Assembly (NCBI GenBank): GCA_037447655.1
Contig: JBBHKE010002507.1
Coordinates: forward strand, 1-62,000
Length of the DNA: 62,000 nt
Source of the DNA: Zygnema cylindricum
Taxonomy: Eukaryota > Streptophyta > Zygnematophyceae > Zygnematales > Zygnemataceae
Reading direction: 5' to 3'
Shown: positions 10,901 to 22,779 of the stretch, one piece after another
Position numbering within the stretch: position 1 is the stretch's first letter
Layout of the letters: the number at the start of each line of letters is the position of its first letter
Translations under genes and position numbers: made by a program
Notes under the pieces: model-generated
Database searches by the model: none
What the model saw: only the letters and a program-made list of their open reading frames with translations
Told to the model about the DNA's origin: nothing

Positions 10901-12527
10901 TAGTGTTGGGTATCGGGTAAATTCATATCGCGATAATCTCGATATTCGATATATCGAATATCGATCGAGCAGGATCTTCGATATATCGTACCGAGACCAA
11001 CATAAGTTATCGCGATATATATCGCGATGTATAATATTTTTTAAATTTATTTTTTTTATTTTTTTTATATAATATGTTATTTTAGCGAAAAAGTCAAATT
11101 GTCTAATACGCCACGTACGCCGTGATTTTCGTTCCGTGACTTAAATGTAGACGCCGCAAAATGTAACCGACAAAAAAGTACTAATTCTGAAATTGTAATG
11201 ATTAATTATTTGGGGTATGGTTACACGAGGAGGTCTCTGTGATAGTACAGACAGCAAAATTTATGTATTAGGGTGTGTCCCCATGTGCATAAGTAAGGGT
11301 TTTTTTTCTGTCGTTTTCTTGTAAAACTTAGCGTCGTACTGCCTAAAATCCAACCGTACGAAAGAATCGCAAATTTGTAGGGTACAATTTGTGTCACCCT
11401 CGAACTTAGGATGTACGAAAAATTGTCGTCTTGTGTTTTTCGACCCACTTCGACGACAAAAAACGTCATCTTCAACCTTATCTTTAAAACACATGCGCGA
11501 TGTGTTTTAAAACTAGGGATTTTATGTAAACAAATAGAAACACATATTCGCACGTGCCGTATTTTTCGAAGTATTTCACACGATTTTCAAAGACAAAGGA
11601 AAGTACGGAAGTCGCTATGTTTTGTCCGTTTGCATTTAATACAACAAAGAAAATTACACAATTTGTTTGGTTTTGTCCGTTTTCTTCCAATACGATTTTT
11701 TTTTGCAAGGGTCTCGAAATTCTGATGCCATTTCACGTCGACCAGACAAGAGACGCAAAGGCAAAGCGCAACTTCTTCAACCATGAAACGGTACAGGGTG
11801 GAAGGCGGTACGTCTACAATGTCACGGTAAGACATGCGACGTCACACAAGCAGTTCCAAAAAATAACGTCCAACAACACAGGTTGTAGACGTTGACAACC
11901 GTCACAGGTATTGTCGACGTATACAATCGTCACAAACGCAACTTACGATACGTTCTTACACATAAGGACACTTGAAAAACGGGTCCGCCGGATCCGCGCT
12001 AAAATACAAAGTAAGTTCGCTAAGTTACAAGTACATGGGGACATACCCTTCAGAGACCTCGGGTACATCGCGTATCTTTTGTCAAAAAGTTTTACATACG
12101 TGTTTTGATACGAGTGGTTCCACGTAAGCTGACTACCAAATCTCAAAAATCATCGAATATCTGGAAACTGACATTTTTCGTCTGGAAAATCGTACCTGCG
12201 TATGACATATGTGTACTTCACAAGTGTACCTCGTCAATGTGCCCTCAGAGATCTCCTTCACTCTGCTGACTTTCAGGAAAAAACTGTATTTCTTTCCAGC
12301 AAAGATTTTACAGTCACTTTGTCCGAAGTCACGAGACTTTGAAAACCTGTGGGATTTTTTTTTTTTTTTTAGCTTCGATATATCGACGATACAATATATC
12401 GGCGATTTATTGGCGATATATCGCGATAATTTGAAATTTGATTTATCGAAGCGATATATCGATTATCGGGTACCTAAAATTCGATATATATTGAATATCG
12501 GCAAACGGTCCTCAATACCCAACACTA
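10901..12527. mobile_element. Non-autonomous hAT-type element with perfect 8-bp target duplication
   Basis: The element begins TAGTGTTGGGTATCG and ends CAATACCCAACACTA. It is flanked by GCTATTAG at 10893-10900 and again at 12528-12535, an exact 8-bp duplication typical of hAT insertion. Subterminal regions are full of ATATCGATAT-type repeats. No transposase frame is present. A second copy of the family lies at 22971-24554, and an end fragment is likely at 32100-32215. The interior is interrupted by a PIF/Harbinger-like MITE. Confidence 0.9.
11271..12048. mobile_element. PIF/Harbinger-like MITE nested in the hAT element
   Basis: The ends GGGTGTGTCCCCATGT and ACATGGGGACATACCC are inverted repeats. 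The left flank is TTA (11268-11270) and the right flank TTC (12049-12051), a TTA duplication with one later change. The interior matches the five-copy array at 51330-55200, including the text GACCCACTTCGACGACAAAA. At 778 bp it has the array unit size. It has no transposase frame and must be moved by an enzyme encoded elsewhere. Confidence 0.85.
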
Positions 12528-13128
12528 GCTATTAGAGTATATAACGCCAATTCGGTGCCCTTTTTAAAAAAAAAAAAAACCTGAAATATAATCCATAATT
12601 CTATTTTTTCCATTATTCTAATTAGGTTATTTTTCAATTAGCGTTAATAGTGGAAGTACACTGTGATGGAAATAGTGTGGCGTACGGACAAGGTATCTCC
12701 GTACGAAATGGTACTTTTTGAATTACAAAAGCATAAAAATACACTTAACATTATTGCACACACATGTGAATGTGCACTGAAAAAAAGAGACACAAACTCG
12801 TCGACAAAAATCATGTTCTCATATATTCATCCGTCGACCGTGTGAACAACGCGACGGCGTACGAATTGTCAGATTTTGTATGGGTACACATATTACTGTA
12901 GACATCGAAAGGGCGGGTATTTATTATTCAAGAAAACCCAAAATACAGTTACGGATTAATTAGTGTATATATTTTCTTTAAAAAAAAAAAAAATCCCGAT
13001 TAGTGTTAATAACACTAATTATTTTTTTACGCTATTTATTCCTTTACTCTAATAGCGATTGACGGTGTAGTTGACGTAGGCTAGCGTCACGTGCCAATTC
13101 ATGGCTGACAAAAAAAAGTACCGTTTTC

Positions 13129-13190
13129 ATACCATACCGTTTTCCCCTTTTTCAAGTGTGAACCACGCATGTATATATCGTCAATGTGAC
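13129..13190. repeat. Right arm of the inverted repeat around the nest
   Basis: This is the inverted counterpart of 10333-10407, with TTCAAGTGTGAACCACGCA as the clearest shared stretch. It ends just before the hAT copy that begins at 13230. Confidence 0.5.
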
Positions 13191-13429
13191 CTCGTACACT
13201 TGCTAAAAAAATAGTTATAATAATAGAGCAGAGATCGCAAAAGTCAAACTTTTAGAGAACAAACCGACATTTATTTTTTTCAAAATTTGAGTACTCGACG
13301 CTCGACCGGGTTTTGTCACGCTCGTAAATTGTAACCCCTTACCAGTTACGCGTTTACGAAATTAAAAGTAACCGAAACTCAATTTTCAGCGACAACCCGT
13401 ACCCGCCCGTACCCAAATAAGTACAAAAT

Positions 13430-13621
13430 TACAACGCTCATTGTTATTAGCATTAAATATTTATTAGTGTTGATGAAAAATTATAATTAGTTATACTATT
13501 TAATGTAACGAGAGGTGGCAGGTTGTAGTCCACCTCTTTAAATAACGTTGTTAACTATATATTGTGATTTTTGGCTATAAATAGTAGCGACTTATTAACA
13601 CTAATAGCAATAAGCGGTGTA
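13430..13621. mobile_element. MITE passenger inside hAT copy 1
   Basis: TA-flanked segment with ends CGCTCATTGTTATTAGC and CTAATAGCAATAAGCGGTG. The interior includes GGTTGTAGTCCACCTCTTTA. Matching segments lie at 25991-26171 in hAT copy 2 and, in part, at 27698-27850 in copy 3. Confidence 0.65.
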
Positions 13622-14343
13622 GGTGTACATCTCCCTTTGCAAAAAAACACTTTGTGTACCTCTTCTTTTTACTATTTTGTCTTTTTGCAATCTCTCTTGG
13701 CGAATATTTTTTTGCCCTCAACAATCGCCTCCCTCAAGAGATTTTTTCCTAATTTTGCGTGAAACTCGTAAATTAATGTTTAAACTCTTATATTAATGTT
13801 TATTCTCTCGCAAATCTATTTTTTTCGCTACATTTTTTGGACGATTTTTCTTTCGACTACAATATTATGTTATGAATTATGCAAAAAAGGTAAAGTTTTT
13901 ATTTTATATGCTTAAAAATAAAATCTTAGTTTTCACATGGAAAATCAATTAGCAAAAAACACATTGTGATAAGCAAAAAAAAACAAAAAATATTCTATAA
14001 TATAAAAAATAGGAATAAACAAATCACAACAAAGAAATGCTCGTCCTACTTTTGACTCTATTATACAAATTCTCAACCTCAAATTTAAAAATTACACAAA
14101 ATCAATGAATCTAAATTTGGTATAAATACTACGTATTTAAAAATAAGCATTTTCGTTAACAAAAAAAAAACATAAACACTAGAAAAATCATGGAATACAA
14201 CAAAAATTTCAAAGAAAAAAAATGTATAACTAATACTAAAGAGATAACAATAATTAGAAAACAAGACAAAACAAAAAATTAGGTGTTTAAAAAGTCTCGG
14301 TTAGATCTAACACACAAAATATCACTAACAATTTAAGCCGCTA

Positions 14344-15830
14344 GTGAGCTCCTACTTTTTTGTGATTGTGTTCTCGGCATCCAAAAAATTGTGTTCGGGC
14401 ATGGAGCTAGAAGCTATAATAACTACAACAGATATAGGAACAAAAGCTAGAATAAGAAATCTTTCATCTTCACGCGTACGGTTATTTTTTTTCCACCACT
14501 CAAGTATGTTAAAGTTCAATCTTTCGTCGCTAGTTCATCTTAAAACAAAGTAACGTTTGAATTCATCATTAACGAGCGTTTTTTTGTCGGTGGTAATAAA
14601 AAAACTCGTTTTCGTCATCGCTCTCACAAAAAATATTGTGGAAACCGTCCATACTCTGCGATATTTTTTGTTTTTTTTGTTATACATTGAGGACTACCAA
14701 AATAAACGTCAACACCGAAGTCGTTTGCGAGTTCTCGAAGTTTGACCCTCGCGCTTTCAATTTTGGTTTTCAATACACCAATTATTCCAAGCCTTTCTTT
14801 TTGTCGGAGATCTTAAATAGCCGCGACAATACGATACTCCCCCACTTTGGTAGTGCAATTTTATAAAAAGTTATTTCAACTTTTGCAAGTTTGGAGAATC
14901 GGCGGGGCATTATTTTTCACCGTCATGGTAATATGTTTTTTTTTATTTTACACTGGTTACAGAGAGACGGCGGTTCAAACACAACCAAAAGTAAAGTCAG
15001 TTCTTTATTTTTTTTCAACTTTAGGGTCGCTTCTTGAAACCTTTCTAAAAATCGTATAACATCGGTAAAAAAAATCTTATCGATACAAGCAAAAAATATA
15101 ACTTTATTTTTTGCTTGAGCGATTGATCCTTTCTCATTAAACGTATCGTAAATGCTCTTAAGTAGTCAAAGCAAAGACTTCCACCGCGTTGTGTTTTATT
15201 GTTCTAAAGTTTTTTCAAAATATTTTGTAAATTACTCTGTTTGAAAAACATGACCAATGATTTACTAGTGTGAAATAGATCAAACAATTCAAAAACTTCC
15301 ACATCTTATTTGTATTTTTTGGAAGTTTCGCTCTTATTCAAAATCGTTGTCATAATTTTAACAGCTTTATGATCCGCGCAAGGTATCCTAGTAAACATGT
15401 TCGGTAGACCTTAAACCGCACAGATGTTAGAGCCAGTGTTGGTCACAACAAAACCAAGATTTTCCAAAACATCAAAATTTGACATTTAAAATTCGATGAC
15501 ACAATTTTTGAAAGTCGTTAAAACATTTTCTGCGGTATGTTTTTCTTTTGATAATGATTGACTTGAAACGTCTAAGCATGAAAATTTATATTTTTTCTTA
15601 ATAAGATGAGTGGTTACTCACATGGATGAGGTTATTTTTATAGTCTGGGTCTCTAGATCGTTCGTAAATGCGACGAAAATATTGTTATTGATATTTTCTC
15701 TGAGTGTTAGAATATCAAACTACAAATATATTTGGCAAAAGATATAATGTAGTTTTTTACGGTATTGACAGACGGGAGTAGTTGGTCGATGTCATCACTT
15801 TTGTTGGAGGAAACACCAACATAAAAAATG
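14344..15830 (-). pseudogene. hAT transposase remnant, copy 1
   Basis: Read on the minus strand, the DNA follows the same order as the better-preserved copy at 28590-30635, but with many stops and frameshifts. The C-terminal dimerisation region lies at about 14340-14550, where the complement gives motifs like the CNFLD and SVLAI blocks of copy 2. Only short frames remain, so no functional protein can be made. The transposase family is inferred from the two related copies. Confidence 0.65.
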
Positions 15831-16382
15831 CTTGACAAAATGCTTGAAAACTTAGGAAAACTAGAAACAATAAGAAACTATCATACAATTTCTGACCATG
15901 ATCAAATAATTAAAGTTTTTACTTGATATCGACTGATTTATCATTAAATAATTACTACATTATGTCGCGTAAAATTGATATTATAATTTAATATATTTGT
16001 GGAAACATAGTATAAAATGGATAATTAGCACTTTGCAATAATATTCGACGTATAACTAAGCAAATAATTACGATTGCCGCATGATATTGACATAATAATT
16101 TGACATATTTTTGGAAACACCGTATAAAGTGCATAATTAACATTTTACAATAGAGTACGATTTGCGACCCTTATTTTACAATAAGATTTGGGAAATGAAT
16201 TATGTTAGTACCGTGTCAAATTTGCGCATTAATCATGATGTCACGTACTTCTTCAATACCAAGAGTACAAAATACAATAATGCTAGACAGTATGGACAGT
16301 GAAAAACCTTTATTTTTTTTCTTTTTTTGCTTACCGACCGTAACTCAATTTTCTTTTTTTTGTGAATCACCCGCAAGAATTC

Positions 16383-17150
16383 GCCCAGCCCCCCAAATTT
16401 GGCACCTTAATCCGTTTTGGATCCGACGGGGGCAGTAGGGTAATAGTCGGTTATGGTTTCCGATAACCGTTTGCGACCTTTGTAATATGGTCATCATACC
16501 TCTGTCATAAAATATAAAGATAAACTAATATTTAAATTTAAACTGTGAATCATTTAATACAACTATTTTTTTTAAAGCTTAACGACAAAATATACAACTG
16601 TATATTAAGGTAGTCGTGGTTCAGTCCCATTTTGTGAAACAACATAAATTTTTTAAAGTATTATGAAACTTTATTTTAAAAAGTATGATTGACGACCATC
16701 TTTAAAATTAAACGCATCAACTCTTAGCTGTATAGTGATGAACTGCCCATACTTAGCATCGGGCGGCCCCCTAAATTTGGCATATGAATCCGTTGTGGGT
16801 TCGATGTGAGAGGTCGAGTAACAGTCTATAACGGTTTCGGGTAACCGTTTGCGACCTCCATAATAGGGTCGTCATACCTATATCATAAAATATGAAGAAA
16901 AACTAATTTTTCAATTTAAATTGTAAATCGTTAAATACAACAATTTTTTAAAAGCTTGACGACAAAATGTACAAGTGTACATCAAAATAGACGTTGTCCA
17001 GTCGCATTTTGTGAAACGGTATAAGTAGACATGATTTTTTTTTTAGTACGAATAAACTTTATTTCAAAAAGTGCGATTGATGACTTTCGTTAAAATTAAA
17101 CGTATCAGCTCCCAACTGTATAGTGGTGAACCGTCTATACATGAACCGTC
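16383..17150. repeat. Two-copy tandem duplication of about 378 bp including the hAT right end
   Basis: The block from 16383, running through ACCGTTTGCGACCTTTG and the following flank, is repeated from 16761 with ACCGTTTGCGACCTCC. The text TCATACCT, the AATATAAAG/AATATGAAG region and the TTAAACGCATCA/TTAAACGTATCA region recur in the same order. The duplication therefore joined transposon end and host flank and arose after the hAT inserted. Confidence 0.75.
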
Positions 17151-18127
17151 CATACATAGCATAGAGCGGCTAGTTAAAAATATAAAACGTCAAAAAAAGA
17201 GAAAGACAACAAAAATGCAATCCGTACGTAAAGATCATACTCATTTAAACTAATAAATAATTAATTATTAATATAAATAATAGATAATTTAAAACTATAT
17301 ATTTGGGAGGTCTTATTTTTTTCTATTTTTAATAAAATACAATTTTCAATCCTAAAAATATTTAATATTAAACGTTATGAGAAGGTTTTATTTTTTTTGT
17401 ATATTTAATAATGAACATTTTTTAAAACTAAAAATATTTAACGTTGAACGCTAAAGTGATTTTTAAACAGAAATTGATATTTTGGTATCTTTAATTATGC
17501 ATAAATTTGAAAGCCGAAAACATTTGTTGTTTCATGTTTTTTATAACATTTTTTTAAAAAGAACGTTTAAAAAAAAAATTGCATAATGTGAATTAAATTT
17601 TTAAAAAAAAAATTAACAATAAAAAATAATAAATTTTACAAATTTTTAACGTATTCGTTATCAATATATAAAAAAATTATAAAAAAATATTAATCATTTT
17701 TCAACTACATTATTCTTTCTATATATATAATTAAAAATAATAAAAATGACAAAACAAAAAATAATAATAATAAATTTAACCTATTTTTTTTAATATATTT
17801 GACATTATGTTTGAAAAACGTACGAACTCTTTGACATTATGTTTGAAAAATGCGATTTTGCGGACTGCTTTTATATTATGTTTGTGATTTTGCAGATTGC
17901 TCTTATTATATTTCAAAAATGTAATTAGTAAGTATTCATGGTTGAAACGAACATTTTTTCACATTATGTTTAAAAAATGTGATTTATCATTATTAAAAAT
18001 AAAAATAAAGATTATGTAAGAAAACATAAGAGGACACATAAAATAAGTATTTAACAAAAAAACAAATTATATTGAAAAAAATGTAAAATAACTACGATAA
18101 AAACAAAAAACACTATAAAACAAAAAA

Positions 18128-18358
18128 TTGTCCAATCATCATTTGACAAAATTACTGTGAGTTTTTCGTTCGAAATTTTGAAATTTTGTACTTACTAGTT
18201 ATATGAAGTATTAATTGTTCTTGCGTTTTCATTGGTTACAAAAAAAATGTCTGATCATCATTTGACTAAATTAATGTGAGTGTTTTATTTAAAAATTTAA
18301 AGTTTTGTACGTACTAATTATATGAAGTACTATTTTTTCTTCCGTTTTCTTTGGTTAC
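18128..18358. repeat. Tandem duplication, unit about 115 bp
   Basis: A block beginning CAATCATCATTTGACAAAAT and ending near TTGGTTACA is followed directly by a diverged second copy starting at about 18250. Both contain TATATGAAGTA. Non-coding. Confidence 0.75.
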
Positions 18359-19804
18359 ATTTTGTGTTGTTTACTCTAAAGAAATGTAACAAAATTCACA
18401 TGATACGTGATGTATCAGATAATTTTTTTTTTTGATTACGTATTTTCTTTATATATTTGTCTCTGTTATAACATTAACGTTGATAAATACTTGAATTATT
18501 TAAAATTTTATTTTAGAACTCAAACAATTTTTTTTTGTAAAAAAGTTTTGCACGAAAATTTGCTTGAAAAGTTAAATTTGCATCAAAAAAAATAGAATAA
18601 CATCTACAATATCATCCTGTTACTTAATATTTTTTTCTATTTGTTGAAAATAAAATAGCATTTATTTTAAAAATTGAATCAATTTTATAGCATTTATTTT
18701 CAAAAAATAAAAAAAAATATTAAGTAACAAACAAAAAAGAGTGATCATTAAAATACATAAGTTATTGAGTATGAAAAAAAAATAGAAATCAAATTACAAA
18801 CAAAAAAAAATTAACTTTCACAAATCAAATTCAAACACATCAAAAAAATAAATAATAATAATAAAATTTTAATTAAAACAAGTTGAACTAAAATATATAC
18901 GAAACCAACACAGATAAACGAATCTCATAAAGATAAAAGCAAAATTGATACTTTTCAACACATTTATTTTTTTATTTTTTTGGTACACTAAGTGAACTTA
19001 AAGAGATAATCATGTAAAACTCCACAAGACCGAAAATCTTAATAAAATTTACCTATTTTTTTAACATTTTCTAAAAGTCATAAAACCCTCTATTTTATTT
19101 AATACATTTCTATATTGAAAGAAAATGCATTTTTTTTATAAAAATGCCAATTTTTGGCATTCTCTTTTTACTCGTCTAAAAATTGTATGACATACTACTC
19201 TTAATTTTTTCATGAAAATGAAAATTAAAACTAAAAAATAAATAAAAATAAAGATAAAAATGTACGTTTATAAAGTATGACTAAATTGACAAAAAAAAAT
19301 ATTATATAAATAGGATGTTGAAAAAATTTGTTTTTTTTTTTTTTATATTTTTAAATATTTTTATTGATTGTTATTAGATTATCGTTAAACTTTTTTTTTC
19401 CACCGTCACCTCTATATTTTAAACATATTTTTTGGGGGTTAATTTTTTGCATATTAAATAATTTACAATTTTTAATACTAAAAATATTTAACGATGGGCG
19501 TTTTTGCAAAGTCTTTAATTTTTTATATATTTAAAAATGCACACTTTTAATAAAAAAAAATTACATAATGTGAATTAAAATTGAAAAAAAAAAATTATAT
19601 ATATATAATATAATAAAAAAGTAAAATATTTGTATTTTTTTAACATAGTGGTTATCAATAAATAAAAATTTATTATTAAAAATATTATTATAAATAAAAA
19701 ATTTATAATTTATTTAAATTTACTAATTTTAACATATCAATAAATAAAAAACTGAAAAATTACTATATCCAAATAAAACAAAAAAAAACTCCACAAACAC
19801 CCAA

Positions 19805-19852
<48 letters not shown>

Positions 19853-19994
19853 TTATTTATTTATATTTATATATTTTTTTACTTAAAAATATATATAAAT
19901 ATATATAAATTTTATTTTATTTTTTTATTTTCTTTTTTTTTAACATTTATTTTGTTTACTTTTTTTTATTTTTAATTCTATATTTTTTTTCATA

Positions 19995-20027
<33 letters not shown>

Positions 20028-21313
20028 GAAAAAAAAAATGTGTAGAGTGCTTGTTTCATAATAAAATACGTGACAAATTTTGACTAGTTAATAGAATACA
20101 TAACACGCGTCATACGTCCGCAATAATATGCAATATTTGGAATCACATAGAATTCAAACAACTCAATAACAACTTATAAGCATAAATTACATAAAACTTA
20201 AAAAAAGAAAAAAACAATAAACAAAAACCCTAAAAATAAGTTATAAGTAACAGATAAAATAAAAAAAAAATAAAAATTTATTAATTTAAAATCTATGAAA
20301 AAATATATTTCAAAAAATATATAAAATTTAAAATGTATTTTTTTTAAATGATTAAAACTAAAACATTTTATTATAAACAAAAAAATAATAATAATAAAAA
20401 AAAAACGTAAAAATCTAAGCAAATGATTTTGTATACGTGCGTACTATATTACTATACAAAAGAACAATTATACGTTTTGTACTTTTATAATTGTACGAAC
20501 AATTATATGTCTTGTACCTTTATAATTGTACTTCCAGTACCGTGTAATTGTACAACCACTACCATGTTAGATATTTAAGTAAACGTAAATGGTAAATAAA
20601 TTTGTTTCTTTTGTACATATTTTGTATTACATTATTAAACTTGCTTAATATTTTGCACATTAATATGATTTTTGAAATTTGTTATCAATACCCTATAAAA
20701 TGTAGTGTTGTTAGAGCGAAAATTAAAAAAAAATGTAAAATTATTTTAACAAAATATACATAACAAATATTTCATGTATTTGTAAAACATGACAATTATT
20801 AAACTACGTCAAAATGTAATTTTTTTGCTAATATTTAAATTTAAGTGAATCATTCGACTTTAAAAACATAAGTTTTTTCTACTGATAAACTAGTGATTTT
20901 AATCTTATGTTGAAAAGTTAATCTATTTAATATAATGTTTTCAGTCATTTTTATTTTCTCTATTCTTATCACTCCCCTTTCCCAACCTCTCTTTCAGTGT
21001 TGATATTTTATATTTTACCATGATGTATGTATAAATTTGTATAAATATATTATAGTCAATATATTTCAAACACAATATTTTGTATACAATGTTTGAACCT
21101 AAAAAGGTATTGATAAATAAATAGTGTTTTACATTTAACAATCATTTTTTGTGCTACGTTTTTGATAAACGAGGCAACATAGAAAGAGTAAAAGAAAATG
21201 ACTTGTCAATTTGCACCCAAATGTAACCAGAAAGCATTTCAAAGATGCTTATCGATTTTCAGCAAGTAGTATTATAAAAATATTAAATCTTTATATTTTA
21301 CCATGAATTCTTG

Positions 21314-21440
21314 AGCGAAAAGAGACAACGTGGAAGGAGTAAATGAAGATGTTTACCTATTTGCAAATAGTATTCTTAAGCGAAAAGAGACAACGCGGAA
21401 AGAGTAAAGAAAGATGTTTGCCAATTTCTAAATAGTATTA
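21314..21440. repeat. Tandem duplication, unit about 60 bp
   Basis: GAGCGAAAAGAGACAACGTG with its downstream GGAAGGAGTAAATGAAGATG is repeated as AGCGAAAAGAGACAACGCGG with GAAAGAGTAAAGAAAGATG. A weaker third unit may lie at about 21160-21200. Confidence 0.7.
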
Positions 21441-21681
21441 TACATTATTATTTTTTGTTTTAGAAAATGCAATAAGCTTTATTATTTACGTATGTCATTC
21501 ATTAATATTGTAAAAATACTAAGATATTTTTTTATTGTAACAAATAATTATAAATTATTTCCATATATTACAACTGAATATCGAGAATTGGTTATTTTAT
21601 CATCTGATTGGAATTGAAGCGACGTGTACCTAGTTATGCATTATTAGTGTAAACACCATAAAATGCACCATTGTCATCGCG

Positions 21682-21805
21682 ACCATTACTGTTAACATTT
21701 GATAATTACAATATCCAAACTATTTTTATATAATGACTCAAGATCGCGAGCATTATTGTTAACCTTTGATAATTACAATATCCAAACTATTTTCATATAA
21801 TGACC
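21682..21805. repeat. Tandem duplication, unit about 64 bp
   Basis: The block TTGATAATTACAATATCCAA with its flanks occurs twice in a row with few differences, ending in ATATAATGAC each time. Confidence 0.8.
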
Positions 21806-22779
21806 CGAGACTGCACTAAAATAACAGTAAGATAATTGTTATTGTACCATACATTAAGTAAGTGACATAATTTACAATAAATTAACATTACTAGTTTAAC
21901 ATAAATAATTGAATCCAGTTGGATGTATAAAACAAACTCTTTGAATTATTGTAAATAACACTATTGATGAGTGATAACATTAAATTCTCTTAATAATATT
22001 GTTAAAGTGATAAACGAAAATGGATTTTATACAGTTAATACAATTACAATTGGATTAACACTAATTAGGATACAATTTTTCACTACCATAATTCAAAAAA
22101 TAGTGTCAAAATTATTATCTAAATGAGTGGATTAACACATTTGCGTGACCTAAATGAGTATATACATTTTAATTCCCCATAAACGCTAATAAATCATTAA
22201 ACCTAATTTAGAATGGGCAGTGGGCTAGTGTACTAATCTACATTGGACAATACACCGTGTATCGCTACAATAATATTGTAAAAAAGGGTTTTAAGGTTTT
22301 TTATAGTAAAAAAAATGTTTCATTAAAGCGTTTAAAAACACAACAAAACTGGGTTAATTTTTGTTTTGACATACTACAATTCTAAATACAGTGTTTGTAC
22401 TGAATTTAATGTGATGTGGAGTGCGATAAAATATTGTGATAACCTAATTTAGTGTTATATATCAAGTAATTTTATATTGCGATTAATCAAAATTTGTACT
22501 GTCGATTATCGAAGGTATTGGGACCCAATATACCGCACTAGCAAATAACTATCAATATATAGAAAGAGGACGCATGGTGTTTACAATCAACCACGGAATC
22601 GTGTACCCGAATTTGTAACCGACCGCCCGTGTAGAATTCGGAACAGATTCGAGTGCTGAATTTTGAGAGTCGACTAGATTCGGCAGGGTACAGTCAGGTA
22701 AGCAAAAAACGAAAAAAATTGAAGGTTTAATATTATCCGTACTATCTAACAATATTGTACTTTGTACTTTTGGTATTGT

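Larger units (their letters stand above)
10880..13069. mobile_element. MITE (about 555 bp when intact) interrupted by a hAT-type element
   Basis: The TA-flanked ends carry perfect inverted repeats of over 20 bp that include CACCGTCAATCGCTATTAG. The left end is cut after CTATTAG by the element at 10901-12527 and resumes at 12536. Removing that element and one target-site copy leaves about 555 bp, close to the 544 bp of the intact relative at 32284-32827. The interiors match as well (12663-12910 against 32413-32650). Non-coding. Confidence 0.85.
13230..16484 (-). mobile_element. hAT transposon, copy 1 (degenerate)
   Basis: The left end CAGAGATCGCAAAAGTC and the right end ACCGTTTGCGACCTTTG are the two ends seen in the other copies at 22.5-26.4 and 26.5-32.1 kb. 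The flanks TAATAGAG and TAATATGG agree at six of eight positions, suggesting a decayed 8-bp duplication. The inner part (about 14340-15830, minus strand) is a transposase remnant. A MITE sits about 200 bp from the left end. The right end and its flank are duplicated in tandem (16383-17150). Confidence 0.7.
17171..22562. other. AT-rich gene-free stretch with local duplications
   Basis: The sequence is dominated by A/T homopolymers and has no coding frame of note. A module around ACTAAAAATATTTAACG and CATAATGTGAATTAAA occurs near 17430-17600 and again near 19480-19580. A relic resembling the TGCCCAT-type MITEs, reversed, may span about 22070-22240. Pure TA runs lie near 19810-19848 and 20000-20028. 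Nothing suggests a host gene, RNA gene or origin. Confidence 0.6.
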
